This document shows, in pieces, positions 9,703-18,603 of a DNA stretch of 64,000 bases. This stretch comes from Sodaliphilus pleomorphus (GTDB taxonomy: Bacteria; Bacteroidota; Bacteroidia; Bacteroidales; Muribaculaceae). The notes below the pieces were generated by a model. It was not told the origin of the DNA and did not search any database. It worked only from the letters and a program-made list of their open reading frames with translations. Numbering within the stretch: position 1 is the stretch's first letter; every line of letters begins with the position of its first letter. Where the stretch lies: positions 620,001-684,000 of the forward strand of contig NZ_CP045696.1 in NCBI RefSeq assembly GCF_009676955.1, in the 5' to 3' direction. The translations under genes were made by a program, and so were the position numbers.

Positions 9703-9870
9703 TCAGTCCCAGTCGGGATAGGCACCGGGGTCTTGCATCATGAGGCGCAACTGCTGGTAGCTCAACTTCAGGCATGCATCGCACTGGCAGCTGGCAGGAT
9801 GCACCAGCGGGTCGACGGCCTCAGGGGCCTGCTTCTCTTGCACATTGTCGGGATTCTGATCTTGGTCCAT
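9703..9870 (-). CDS. Small Cys-motif protein of unknown function (55 aa)
   Basis: A 55-residue reading frame with an acidic, Gln/Pro-rich N-terminus (MDQDQNPDN) and a central CQCDAC cluster. A hydrophilic C-terminus follows, ending DPGAYPDWD. Codon use resembles the flanking genes (GC-rich third positions). A good promoter element (TATCTTTG, 9925-9932) lies 55 bases upstream, which supports a real gene. Three cysteines in CxCxxC form could bind a metal, but no family is recognised. It stands alone between the EamA transporter and the PH-like gene. Confidence 0.6.
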   Translation of the reverse strand: MDQDQNPDNVQEKQAPEAVDPLVHPASCQCDACLKLSYQQLRLMMQDPGAYPDWD

Positions 9871-9924
9871 ATCGTTCAACTATTGTGTTAGGTACAGAAA
9901 AGTGCTATTGCAGTCTTGCACGGG

Positions 9925-9932
9925 CAAAGATA
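9925..9932 (-). promoter_or_regulatory. Putative -7 element for the 55-aa gene
   Basis: TATCTTTG (minus strand) matches TAnnTTTG, with a GTTG 20 bases upstream. It sits 55 bases before the ATG at 9870. Confidence 0.4.
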
Positions 9933-10005
9933 GCACAAAACGGCCTCTCGTGCAACAAAAGTTTTCAACACAGGGCACAGGCAAATGCGTACGCAGGCAG
10001 GCGGC

Positions 10006-10416
10006 TCAGTCGAGCTTGACCGCGATGGCGGGATTCACCTGCCTGAGGCAGGCGATGAAACGGTCCTGGTGGCAAGGCGAGATGATGAGCGGGGTGCTCG
10101 GGCTGGCAAAAAGCAGCTCGATGCGGCGCGTGGAGGCAGCCGGGGCGGCGATCCACGTGCGCGTTGAGGCCACGCGCCGCAACTGCATGATGTCGTAGCG
10201 CTGCCTGCCGAGCATGCGCACCCACAGCACGTGGCCCTCGATAGTATAGGTGATGCCGAAAAAACCATAGCTCACCGCCCCCACGGTAAGCAAAAAAATC
10301 AAGAGCAACGACCAGCTGAAGTCGTAAACAATGGGCCAGAAGGCGGCTGCAAGCAGAGCATAGACGAGAGCGCACAGCCACACGCTCACCCGCGAACGAA
10401 ACACTATCTTCTCCAT
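10006..10416 (-). CDS. Membrane protein with bacterial PH-like domain
   Basis: A 136-residue protein. Two hydrophobic segments near the N-terminus (about 12-32 and 36-54) form a hairpin in the membrane. A small beta-rich domain with PH-like layout follows (FFGITYTIEGHVLWVRM, then a C-terminal helix around DRFIACLRQV). The nearer ATG (MEKIVFRS) is preferred over an upstream extension, because the -7 element lies between the two. Function is unknown; such domains are common in small Bacteroidota membrane proteins. Confidence 0.65.
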   Translation of the reverse strand: MEKIVFRSRVSVWLCALVYALLAAAFWPIVYDFSWSLLLIFLLTVGAVSYGFFGITYTIEGHVLWVRMLGRQRYDIMQLRRVASTRTWIAAPAASTRRIELLFASPSTPLIISPCHQDRFIACLRQVNPAIAVKLD

Positions 10417-10426
10417 AACAATAGAA

Positions 10427-10434
10427 CAAAGGTA
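10427..10434 (-). promoter_or_regulatory. Putative -7 element for the PH-like gene
   Basis: TACCTTTG on the minus strand fits TAnnTTTG, 10 bases ahead of the MEKIVFRS start. It helps to reject the longer upstream start. Confidence 0.4.
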
Positions 10435-10535
10435 GCACATTGCCGCCACACGTGCAAGTCGCGCCAAAGGGAAAAACCGTTGCAGCGCCTGTGCAATTTA
10501 ACGGGCACGCACTTCGTTATTACTGTGAGAATCCT

Positions 10536-10543
10536 TAACTTTG
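10536..10543 (+). promoter_or_regulatory. Putative promoter of the CHU_C gene
   Basis: TAACTTTG matches TAnnTTTG, with TTCG (10513-10516) 19 bases upstream. The ATG follows 7 bases after the element. The same TAACTTTG octamer recurs before several genes in this window. Confidence 0.5.
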
Positions 10544-10550
10544 CAAGGTT

Positions 10551-11906
10551 ATGAAACTGAAAGCATCCACACTGCTCGCCTGCCTGCCACTGCTGGCCGC
10601 CATGCCGGCGGCGGCAGGCGAGATTGCCTTTGAGGGCAACAGCAAGCCCGCCTGCGAGATTACGCCGGCCAAGTCGACCGGGCTCAACAAGATATATGTG
10701 CTCTACGACACGCAGGGCGTGGGCATGAGCTACAAGCCTGCCCGCGAGGGCAACACCGTGGTGTGGACCAAGTGGACCGCGGGGGCGGCCTACGGGCAAG
10801 AGCTGCCCCAGGTGAAGGTGCTGCAAGACGGCACCAGCTATCTGGCACAAGTAGAGCCCAACTGCGGCTACACCCTGCAGGAGGGCGACAGCTATACCTA
10901 TGTGTGGGTGATGAACTATGCCGACTACCGGCTGCGGCTCGAGGGCATCGCCCCCGACGGCGAGGGCGACTGCTCGACGGCCACCCTCAAGGTAGAGGGC
11001 AGCGGCCCCGAGATGACCTACTACACCATCACGGGCGTGCGCAAGAGCCTCGACCGCGACATGAAACTGTCCTACTCCACCCTGGTGTGCAACAGCGACA
11101 CCACTGCCTATGAGAGCCGCGACACCACCGAGACCGAGGAGAACTTCAAGTCCACCCTCGTGGTGCCAGCCCCGCTGTGCAACACCACCTTCACGCTCAC
11201 GGGCGACCGCTTTCTCGACTACTGGGGCGAGAGCCAGAGCGTGACCAGCGACCTCTACACCACCCAGGCCATAGCCTGCACCACGCGCGCCCGTCAAGAA
11301 GCGCGCAACAACGACAACGAGCGCACCAGCGACACCGAGGGCGTGCTGGGCGGCTCGGCGCCGGCCACCATCACATTCTCGGCCATCGTGACCGACGCGG
11401 TCAACTTCAAGGAGTGGCAAGAGGCCACCGATGCCGACTTCAACAACATCATCTTGCAACTGAGCGATCTCGAGACCACGCAGACCTTCACCGAAGCCGG
11501 CACCTACTACTGGCGCTTCACCTGCAGCAACGGCAACGGCACGTGCGATGCCACGAGCAGCACCTACACGGTCAACATAGGCGAGAGCGAGCTGCTTGTG
11601 CCCAACTTCTTCAGCCCGGGCTCGACCGAGGGTGTGAACGACGTGTGGAAAGTGTCGTACAAGTCGATTGTGAAATTTCACTGCTGGATATTCAACAGCT
11701 GGGGCACCCAGGTGTGCGAGCTCAAAGACCCGGGCCAAGGCTGGGACGGAAAGTACAAGGGCAAGCTCGTGGACCCGGGCGTGTACTACTATGTGATACA
11801 GGCTGAGGGCTCCGACGGGCACAAGTACAAGAAGAGCGGCGACATCAACATCTTGCGCTACAAGAAAAACAACGGCACGGGCACAGGCACCACCACAGGC
11901 GAGTGA
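10551..11906 (+). CDS. Secreted protein with gliding-motility-type C-terminal domain (CHU_C, T9SS type B)
   Basis: A 451-residue exported protein. It has a signal peptide (about 1-23, ending PAAAG), a Cys-containing beta-rich body, and a C-terminal domain at about 350-435. That domain has the CHU_C pattern: VPNFFSPGS, NDVWKV, IFNSWG, GWDGKYKGK, GVYYYVI. This domain is the type B cargo signal of the type IX secretion system, so the protein is probably delivered to the cell surface. A poly-Gly/Thr tail follows. The stop overlaps the GTG start of the TauE-like gene by 4 bases, so the two are co-translated. Substrate or role is unknown. Confidence 0.8.
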   Translation: MKLKASTLLACLPLLAAMPAAAGEIAFEGNSKPACEITPAKSTGLNKIYVLYDTQGVGMSYKPAREGNTVVWTKWTAGAAYGQELPQVKVLQDGTSYLAQVEPNCGYTLQEGDSYTYVWVMNYADYRLRLEGIAPDGEGDCSTATLKVEGSGPEMTYYTITGVRKSLDRDMKLSYSTLVCNSDTTAYESRDTTETEENFKSTLVVPAPLCNTTFTLTGDRFLDYWGESQSVTSDLYTTQAIACTTRARQEARNNDNERTSDTEGVLGGSAPATITFSAIVTDAVNFKEWQEATDADFNNIILQLSDLETTQTFTEAGTYYWRFTCSNGNGTCDATSSTYTVNIGESELLVPNFFSPGSTEGVNDVWKVSYKSIVKFHCWIFNSWGTQVCELKDPGQGWDGKYKGKLVDPGVYYYVIQAEGSDGHKYKKSGDINILRYKKNNGTGTGTTTGE

Positions 11907-12664
11907 CTCCCCCCCAAAAAAAGAAAAACAAAACAGCATTGGGAACGGGCATCGACATCTTTCTACTTGCCATCTTGGGCAGCTTCATCCTGCGCACAGT
12001 GGGATTCGGCTTCGGCATCTTCATCATGACGGTGCTGCCCTTCTTGCTGCCCAGCTACGGCGAGGCCACGTGCCTGTCGGGGCTGCTGGCCATGACCACA
12101 TCGGTGTATGTCGTCGTCAAGATGCGGCGCTATCTCGACTGGAGGCGCCTGGGCGTGATACTGGCCACCTTTGTGGTGACCTCGACGGCAGCCATCTTTG
12201 TACTCAAGCGGCTCGACAACTTCTACCTGCGTATGGCCCTGGGCATCGTGCTCATAGTCATTGCCATCTACTTCACGTGGCTGAGCGGGCGCATCAAGCT
12301 CAAGGCTGGAGTGGCCACCCAGGTCACCGCTGGAGCGCTGAGCGGCGTGCTGGGCGGCTTCTTCGGCATGCAGGGGCCGCCTGCTGTACTCTACTTTCTC
12401 TCGACCGAGCCCAGCAAAGAGCGCTACATGGCCCTGATACAGACCTACCTGCTCACGGGCAACGTGGTGATGCTGGCAGTGCGCGCGGCCAGCGGCTTCC
12501 TCACCCCGGCCGTGGGCTGGGGCTACCTCTACGGGCTGGGCGGCGTGGCCATTGGCACCATGGTGGGCGGCATGGTGTTTGAGCGCATACCGCAGCGCAG
12601 CTTCCGCTATGTAGTGTACGGCTACATCGCCGTGAGCGGCATCGTGATACTGGCCACGTTGTGA
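11903..12664 (+). CDS. TauE/SafE-family membrane transporter
   Basis: A 253-residue polytopic inner-membrane protein with about eight hydrophobic segments in two TauE/SafE halves. The motif GGFFGMQGPPAVLYFL in the middle is typical of this family of putative sulfite/organosulfur exporters. The start is a GTG overlapping the preceding TGA (GTGA), giving strong translational coupling to the CHU_C protein. A lysine-rich cytoplasmic N-terminus (PPQKKKNK) precedes the first membrane segment. The substrate is not predictable. Confidence 0.8.
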   Translation: MTPPQKKKNKTALGTGIDIFLLAILGSFILRTVGFGFGIFIMTVLPFLLPSYGEATCLSGLLAMTTSVYVVVKMRRYLDWRRLGVILATFVVTSTAAIFVLKRLDNFYLRMALGIVLIVIAIYFTWLSGRIKLKAGVATQVTAGALSGVLGGFFGMQGPPAVLYFLSTEPSKERYMALIQTYLLTGNVVMLAVRAASGFLTPAVGWGYLYGLGGVAIGTMVGGMVFERIPQRSFRYVVYGYIAVSGIVILATL

Positions 12665-12727
12665 CCCCCATTGCGGCCACAAGAAAAATGAGACAGCCAG
12701 CATTGGGCATATATCGGGTAATTTTCC

Positions 12728-12735
12728 TAACTTTG
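12728..12735 (+). promoter_or_regulatory. Putative promoter of the DUF2156-GNAT gene
   Basis: TAACTTTG matches TAnnTTTG, with TTGG (12703-12706) 21 bases upstream. The leader would be about 50 bases. Confidence 0.45.
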
Positions 12736-12787
12736 CACCCATCTAAAAAAAACAAGCATCCTAAGCCCAAAGCTTACAAACAACAAG

Positions 12788-14560
12788 ATGATAAAATTCC
12801 ATAGCCTCTCCACCACCGACAAAGACCTGGTGCAGCGCTTCACCATGTGGGGCAACCGCCAGAACTGCGACCTGTCGTTTGCCAACCTCATCAGCTGGCG
12901 GTTTCTCTACAACACGCAGTATGCCATCGTGGGCGACTACCTGGTGTTTCGCTTCTATGCAGGGCACCACCTGGCCTACATGACCCCCATAGCACGCCCC
13001 GAGCTGCAGCCCGACGGCACATTGCATGTCGACCCGTCGCGGGAGCTCTCGATCGAGGTGCTCAAGGCCATACGCGACGACTCGATTGCCATGGGGCACC
13101 CGTTCCTGCTCATGGGCGTGTGCAGCTACATGGTAGAGAAAATCGAGGCCGCCCTGCCCGGCACCTTCGACATGAAGCTGAGCCGCGACTACTCCGACTA
13201 CATCTACACACGCGAGAAGCTGGCCAACCTGGCAGGGAAGCACCTGCAGAGCAAGCGCAACCACATCAACAAGTTCAAGAAGCTCTATCCCGGCTACGTG
13301 TACAAGCCGCTCACACCCGATCTCATACCCGAGTGCCTGCGCCTCGAGCAGGAGTGGCGGCGCAACCAGGAGGAGCCAGGACAAAGTGCCACAACCTATG
13401 ACGAGAGCCGCGTCGAGGAGCTGCGGTCGATGACCCGAGCCTTCGACCGCTGGGAGCGGCTACAGCTCACCGGAGGCACCATTTGGGTCGACGGCAAACT
13501 GGTAGCCTTCACCTTCGGGTGCCCGATAAACCACTGCACCTTCGACGTGTGTGTGGAGAAGGCCGACACCAGCTACGAGGGAGCATTCACCATCATCAAC
13601 CAGGAGTTTGTGCGCCACTTGCCCGAGCAATACACCTATATCAACCGCGAGGAAGACATGGGCGAAGAGGGCCTGCGCAAGTCGAAACTGTCGTACAAGC
13701 CCGACCTGCTGCTCGAGAAATACACCCTCACCGAGAAGCGCCCGCTGGCCGACTTTGAGGACCAGGAGCGCATCGACAAGGAGACGCGTGCACTGTGGAA
13801 GCTCGTGTTCAACGACCCCGAGCCCTTCATCGAGCTGTACTTCGGGCGTGTGTACAAGAGCGAGTACAACTATACCTGTCAGATAGGACGGCACGTGGTG
13901 GCCGCCTTGCAGGCCCTGCCCTACACCCTGCTCTATCACGGCCGTGAAGTGCCCACAGCCTACATGAGCGGCGTGAGCGTGCACCCCGACTGGCGCAAGC
14001 AAGACGTGGGCAACAACCTCATGCGGCAGGCCCACTTTGCCATCTACCACAAGGGCGTGGTGCTGGCCACGCTCATCCCGGCCGAGCAGTGGCTCTATGG
14101 CTGGTACCGCAAGTGCGGCTATGCCGAGTGCATCACCTGCACGCCGCCGCCCAAGGGCATAGGCACAATGAGCTACGACGAGCTCGACCGCCTGCAGCGC
14201 CTGCAGCCGTGCGGCATCATCCACGACCGCGAGGGCTATGACATCATCCAGGCCGACTACCGCCTGTGCCCCGAGGGCTACGACGACGGCCGCAAGCAGC
14301 CGCTGCAAGGCATGATGCGCGTGATCAACGCCCTCAAGGCTCTGCAGCTCTATGCCGCCCGGCATCCCGACTACAGCGGCACGATAAGAGTGCAGAACGA
14401 CAAAGACATACCCCGCAACAACGCCTACTACCGCATAGCGCGCGGCACAGTGGAGATGAGCGACGAGCCCGATGCCTCGGCCCTGAAGCTCGACATCAGG
14501 CAACTGGCCGATTTCATCTTCAAGGACGAGAACGCCACCATGACCCTCATGCTCAACTGA
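12788..14560 (+). CDS. DUF2156 (LPG synthase-like) and GNAT acetyltransferase fusion
   Basis: A 590-residue cytoplasmic protein made of two acyl-transferase-type halves. Residues about 1-300 resemble DUF2156, the GNAT-fold domain found at the C-terminus of phosphatidylglycerol lysyltransferases, but with no membrane part. Residues about 310-590 look like a GNAT N-acetyltransferase with an acetyl-CoA-binding segment (SGVSVHPDWRKQDVGNNL) and an Eis-like C-terminal extension. The substrate is unknown. It has its own promoter and no operon partner. I see no frameshift or stop at the junction, so the fusion is real. Confidence 0.75.
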   Translation: MIKFHSLSTTDKDLVQRFTMWGNRQNCDLSFANLISWRFLYNTQYAIVGDYLVFRFYAGHHLAYMTPIARPELQPDGTLHVDPSRELSIEVLKAIRDDSIAMGHPFLLMGVCSYMVEKIEAALPGTFDMKLSRDYSDYIYTREKLANLAGKHLQSKRNHINKFKKLYPGYVYKPLTPDLIPECLRLEQEWRRNQEEPGQSATTYDESRVEELRSMTRAFDRWERLQLTGGTIWVDGKLVAFTFGCPINHCTFDVCVEKADTSYEGAFTIINQEFVRHLPEQYTYINREEDMGEEGLRKSKLSYKPDLLLEKYTLTEKRPLADFEDQERIDKETRALWKLVFNDPEPFIELYFGRVYKSEYNYTCQIGRHVVAALQALPYTLLYHGREVPTAYMSGVSVHPDWRKQDVGNNLMRQAHFAIYHKGVVLATLIPAEQWLYGWYRKCGYAECITCTPPPKGIGTMSYDELDRLQRLQPCGIIHDREGYDIIQADYRLCPEGYDDGRKQPLQGMMRVINALKALQLYAARHPDYSGTIRVQNDKDIPRNNAYYRIARGTVEMSDEPDASALKLDIRQLADFIFKDENATMTLMLN

Positions 14561-14685
14561 GCATGGCACCCCCTCCCACTCGGGGCCGCGCCAGTGCAAA
14601 TGGGTGGCAGCAACTTTCAGCCATTTTGCACGCACAATGTAAAAAATATACAGTGGCTGCCCCTGCACATGTCGCCAGAAAGTTG

Positions 14686-14693
14686 TATCTTTG
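14686..14693 (+). promoter_or_regulatory. Putative -7 element for deoD
   Basis: TATCTTTG fits TAnnTTTG and lies 42 bases before the preferred deoD ATG. This position rules out an upstream TTG at 14691 as the start. No clear -33 element. Confidence 0.4.
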
Positions 14694-14735
14694 TTGAAAT
14701 TACCCAAAAACGAAAAACAACTGAAAAGAAAAATT

Positions 14736-15434
14736 ATGTCGACACCACACAATCAAGCCAACCGAGGCGACATCGCCGCAACCGTAATCATGTCGGGCGA
14801 TCCACTGAGAGCAAAGTTCATGGCCGAGAAATTTCTCGACAACGTGAAGCAATTCAACGGCCTGCGAGGCATGCTGGGCTACACAGGCACCTACAAGGGC
14901 AAGCCCGTGAGCGTGATGGGGCATGGCATGGGCATGCCCTCGATAGGCATCTACAGCTATGAGCTGTTCAACTTCTACGACGTGGAGCAAATACTGCGTG
15001 TGGGCACAGCCGGCTGCATCCAGAAAGGCATCAACATAGGCGACGTGGTGATTGCCCAAGGCGCCTGCACCGACTCCAACTACCTGGCACAGTTCAACCT
15101 GCCAGGCACCTATGCCCCCATTGCCGACTTCGACCTGCTGTTTAAGGCCGCCAAGAAGGCCCAGGAGTTGGGCATAGCCTGCCACGTGGGCAACGTGCTG
15201 TCGAGCGACATCTTCTACGACGAGAACGAGAGCTGGCGCCAGTGGCAGAAGATGGGCATCCTGGCCATCGAGATGGAAAGCGCAGCCCTCTATGCCAACG
15301 CCGTGAAGGCCGGCAAGCGTGCCCTGGCCCTGCTCACCGTGAGCGACAACATCGTGGAGAAAGTGGCCACCACCGGCGAGGAGCGCCAGACGGCCTTCAC
15401 CAAGATGATGGACGTGGCCTTCAGCCTCATTTAG
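14736..15434 (+). CDS. deoD: Purine-nucleoside phosphorylase, DeoD type
   Basis: Cleaves purine (deoxy)ribonucleosides with phosphate to the base and (deoxy)ribose-1-phosphate in purine salvage. The 232-residue product matches the hexameric DeoD size. Visible family motifs are the phosphate-binding SGDPLRAKF near residue 20, VGTAGCIQ near 90, and the nucleoside-binding EMESAALY near 180. The start MSTPHNQ is preferred over an in-frame TTG 45 bases upstream, because the promoter element overlaps the latter and DeoD N-termini are short. Confidence 0.95.
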   Translation: MSTPHNQANRGDIAATVIMSGDPLRAKFMAEKFLDNVKQFNGLRGMLGYTGTYKGKPVSVMGHGMGMPSIGIYSYELFNFYDVEQILRVGTAGCIQKGINIGDVVIAQGACTDSNYLAQFNLPGTYAPIADFDLLFKAAKKAQELGIACHVGNVLSSDIFYDENESWRQWQKMGILAIEMESAALYANAVKAGKRALALLTVSDNIVEKVATTGEERQTAFTKMMDVAFSLI

Positions 15435-15492
15435 CGCCATCATCCCATTTCCCAGCCAGAGTCAAGCCCATTTCAATCGGGGTCACGGCAGC

Positions 15493-15530
15493 CAAGGCCA
15501 CCGCCGCGCCAGCGCGCAGCGGTGGCCTTG
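15493..15530. terminator. Strong hairpin after deoD (possible terminator)
   Basis: A perfect 12-base inverted repeat (15493-15504 with 15519-15530, arms CAAGGCCACCGC and GCGGTGGCCTTG) with a 14-base loop, 58 bases after deoD. There is no T tract, so it could be a factor-dependent terminator or an RNA end-protecting hairpin. Confidence 0.5.
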
Positions 15531-15624
15531 CCCGTCGACGGCAGGGCAAGAGCCGTGGCCTCTGAATGCATGTTTTACATGACTAAAAAAAACTAAAGAG
15601 CAAGTGCAGTAGGCAATCTTTTTG

Positions 15625-15632
15625 TAACTTTG
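15625..15632 (+). promoter_or_regulatory. Putative -7 element for uvrA
   Basis: TAACTTTG matches TAnnTTTG and ends 9 bases before the uvrA ATG at 15642. It overlaps the alternative TTG start at 15630 and argues against it. Confidence 0.45.
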
Positions 15633-15641
15633 CAGCTTGAT

Positions 15642-18479
15642 ATGAAACTGAACGGCAAGGATACAGAATGTGTTACCGTGCTGGGGGCACGCGTCCACAA
15701 TCTAAAAAACATAGATGTAGAGATACCGCACTACAAACTCACGGTGATAACCGGGCTGAGCGGCAGCGGCAAGTCGTCGCTGGCCTTCGACACCATCTTT
15801 GCCGAGGGACAGCGGCGGTATCTGGAGACGTTCTCGGCCTATGCCCGCAACATGCTGGGCGTGCTCGAGCGCCCCGACGTAGACAAGATATCGGGCTTGA
15901 ACCCGGTGATATCGATCGGGCAGAAGACGACCAACAAAAACCCGCGCTCGACTGTGGGCACCACCACCGAGGTCTACGACTACCTGCGCCTGCTCTATGC
16001 GCGCGCCAGCGAGGCCCGCAGCTACCTCACGGGCAAGCCCATGGTGAAATACTCGGTCGAGAAGATACTGAGCCTCATTCTCAAGAAATATGACGGCCGC
16101 CGCATCTATATCCTTGCCCCGCTGGTCAAGAACCGCAAGGGTCACTACAAGGACCTCTTTGAGCAACTGCGCAAAAAGGGCTACATCAATGTGCGCATCG
16201 ACGGCGAGATAAAGGAAATCACCTTTGGCATGAAGCTCGACCGCTACAAGAACCACAGCGTGGAGCTCGTGGTCGACCGCCTGAAAGTGGCCGCCAAAGA
16301 CGCCAAGCGCCTGCAGGACACTGCCGAGCTGGCCTTCAAGCAAGGCAACGGGCAACTCATGATACTCGATGCCGACACCGGCGAGGCGGGCTACTACAGC
16401 AAGACCCTGATGGACCCCGAGACGGGGCTGTCGTATCTCGACCCGGCACCGCACAACTTCTCGTTCAATTCGCCCCAGGGGGCCTGCCACAAGTGTAAGG
16501 GCCTGGGCTATGTGAACATCATCGACCGCGACAAGATCATGCCCGACACATCGCTCTCGATACGCAACGGGGGCATCCTGCCACTGGGAAAATACAAGAA
16601 CACCCTCATATTCTGGCAGATTGCCGCAATATGCGAGAAATACGGCGTCGACCTCGACACCCCGCTCAACCAGGTGCCCGACGAGGCCATCGACGACATC
16701 ATGAACGGCACCGACGAGCGGCTCAACATCAAGACCGAGACCTTGAGCACGAGCAACTACTTCCTCTCCTACGACGGTCTGGTGAAATATATCGAGCTGC
16801 AGCAGCAAGACGGCACCTCGAGCCAGGCGCAGAAGTGGGCCGGACAGTTCTTCTCGCGCGCCGAGTGCCCCGAGTGCCACGGCGACCGCCTCAACAAGGA
16901 GGCCTTGCACTTCTATGTGAACGACAAGGACATCGCGCAGCTCTCGCGTATGGACATCGCCGAGCTGCGCGACTGGATGGCCGACCTGCACAACCACATG
17001 TCTCCCACCAAGTGGAAAATAGCCCAGGAAATCGTGAAAGAAATACTCTCGAGGCTCAACTTCATGCTCGACGTGGGGCTCGACTATGTGTCGCTCAACC
17101 GCGCCTCGGCCACGCTATCGGGCGGCGAGAGCCAGCGCATACGCCTGGCCACGCAGATAGGGTCGCAGCTGGTGAACGTGCTCTATATCCTCGACGAGCC
17201 CAGCATCGGGCTGCACCAGCGCGACAATCAGCGCCTCATCGACTCGCTCAAGAAGCTGCGCGACGAGGGCAACACCGTGATTGTGGTGGAGCACGACAAA
17301 GACATGATGCTGCAGGCCGACTACATCGTCGACATAGGGCCCAAAGCGGGCCGCAAGGGCGGCAATGTGGTCTTTGCCGGCACACCTGCCCAGATGCTCA
17401 AGCAGCACACCATCACGGCAAGCTACCTGAACGGCACCACCTGCATCGAGACACCGGCCACGCGCCGAAGCGGCAACGGCAAGAAGCTGGTGCTGCACGG
17501 CTGCCGGGGCAACAACCTGAAGAATGTGGACGTGGAGCTGCCCCTGGGCACGCTCATCTGCGTGACAGGCGTGTCGGGCAGCGGCAAGTCGAGCCTCATC
17601 AACGCCACACTGCAGCCCATATTGAGCCAGAAGCTGTACCGCTCGCTCACCGACCCGCTCCCGTACGAGAGCGTGGAGGGCCTGGAGCACATCGACAAGG
17701 TGGTGACCGTCGACCAGTCGCCGCTGGGGCGCACACCGCGCTCCAATCCGGCCACCTACACGGGCGTCTTTGCCGACATACGCAACGTGTTTGTAGGCCT
17801 TCCCGAGGCCAAGATACGCGGCTACAAGCCCGGCCGTTTCTCGTTCAACATCTCGGGCGGACGCTGCGAGGTGTGCAAGGGCAACGGCTACAAGACGGTA
17901 GAGATGAATTTCCTGCCCGATGTGCTGGTGCCCTGCGAGGCCTGCGGCGGCAAGCGCTACAACCGCGAGACCCTGGAGGTAAAATTCAAGGGCAAGTCGA
18001 TTGCCGACGTGCTCGACATGACCATCAACCAGGCGGTAGAGTTCTTTGAAAACATACCCACGATACTCAACAAGATAAAAGTGCTGCAAGACGTGGGCCT
18101 GGGCTACATCAAGCTGGGGCAGCCGTCGAGCACGCTGAGCGGCGGCGAGAGCCAGCGCGTGAAGCTCGCAGCCGAGCTCTCGAAGAAGGACACGGGCAAG
18201 ACGGTGTTTATCCTCGACGAGCCCACAACGGGGCTGCACTTCGAAGACATAAAGGTGCTCATGGGTGTGCTCAACCGATTGGTCCAAAAGGGAAATACTG
18301 TGATTGTGATAGAACACAACCTCGACGTGATAAAGTGCGCCGACTACATCATCGACATGGGACCCGAAGGCGGACGCAACGGGGGCAGGGTGGTGGCCAC
18401 AGGCACACCCGAGCAGGTTGCAAGAAACCCACAATCGGTCACTGCTCGCTTCCTAAAACAAGAATTAGGCCTGAAATAG
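15642..18479 (+). CDS. uvrA: UvrABC excinuclease subunit A
   Basis: UvrA is the DNA-damage-recognition ATPase of nucleotide excision repair and loads UvrB. The 945-residue product carries two ABC ATPase modules. Walker A sequences are GLSGSGKSS near residue 38 and GVSGSGKSS near 640, with two LSGGESQR signatures. Zinc-finger CxxC pairs are present in both halves (CHKCKG with CPECHG, and CEVCKG with CEACGG). The length matches full UvrA. The ATG at 15642 is preferred over an in-frame TTG four codons upstream. A terminator lies about 90 bases downstream. Confidence 0.95.
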   Translation: MKLNGKDTECVTVLGARVHNLKNIDVEIPHYKLTVITGLSGSGKSSLAFDTIFAEGQRRYLETFSAYARNMLGVLERPDVDKISGLNPVISIGQKTTNKNPRSTVGTTTEVYDYLRLLYARASEARSYLTGKPMVKYSVEKILSLILKKYDGRRIYILAPLVKNRKGHYKDLFEQLRKKGYINVRIDGEIKEITFGMKLDRYKNHSVELVVDRLKVAAKDAKRLQDTAELAFKQGNGQLMILDADTGEAGYYSKTLMDPETGLSYLDPAPHNFSFNSPQGACHKCKGLGYVNIIDRDKIMPDTSLSIRNGGILPLGKYKNTLIFWQIAAICEKYGVDLDTPLNQVPDEAIDDIMNGTDERLNIKTETLSTSNYFLSYDGLVKYIELQQQDGTSSQAQKWAGQFFSRAECPECHGDRLNKEALHFYVNDKDIAQLSRMDIAELRDWMADLHNHMSPTKWKIAQEIVKEILSRLNFMLDVGLDYVSLNRASATLSGGESQRIRLATQIGSQLVNVLYILDEPSIGLHQRDNQRLIDSLKKLRDEGNTVIVVEHDKDMMLQADYIVDIGPKAGRKGGNVVFAGTPAQMLKQHTITASYLNGTTCIETPATRRSGNGKKLVLHGCRGNNLKNVDVELPLGTLICVTGVSGSGKSSLINATLQPILSQKLYRSLTDPLPYESVEGLEHIDKVVTVDQSPLGRTPRSNPATYTGVFADIRNVFVGLPEAKIRGYKPGRFSFNISGGRCEVCKGNGYKTVEMNFLPDVLVPCEACGGKRYNRETLEVKFKGKSIADVLDMTINQAVEFFENIPTILNKIKVLQDVGLGYIKLGQPSSTLSGGESQRVKLAAELSKKDTGKTVFILDEPTTGLHFEDIKVLMGVLNRLVQKGNTVIVIEHNLDVIKCADYIIDMGPEGGRNGGRVVATGTPEQVARNPQSVTARFLKQELGLK

Positions 18480-18570
18480 GGCAAAATAGCCCGATTTGGG
18501 GCCCGTGAGGGCCTTGAATGGGGCCAGAAAAGGCAATTAAGATCGACTTTAGAGCGTGTAGAAGCATAGA

Positions 18571-18603
18571 AGAGCCTCGGTTGGGGGGCTCTTTTTCTTT
18601 TTT
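18571..18603 (+). terminator. Rho-independent terminator after uvrA
   Basis: AGAGCC pairs with GGCTCT around a short G-rich loop and is followed by a TTTTTCTTTTTTT run. It is well placed to end uvrA transcription. Confidence 0.75.

Noticed and set aside
10404..11939. Minus-strand open frame of 511 codons
   Set aside because: Shadow of the CHU_C gene created by strong third-position GC bias.
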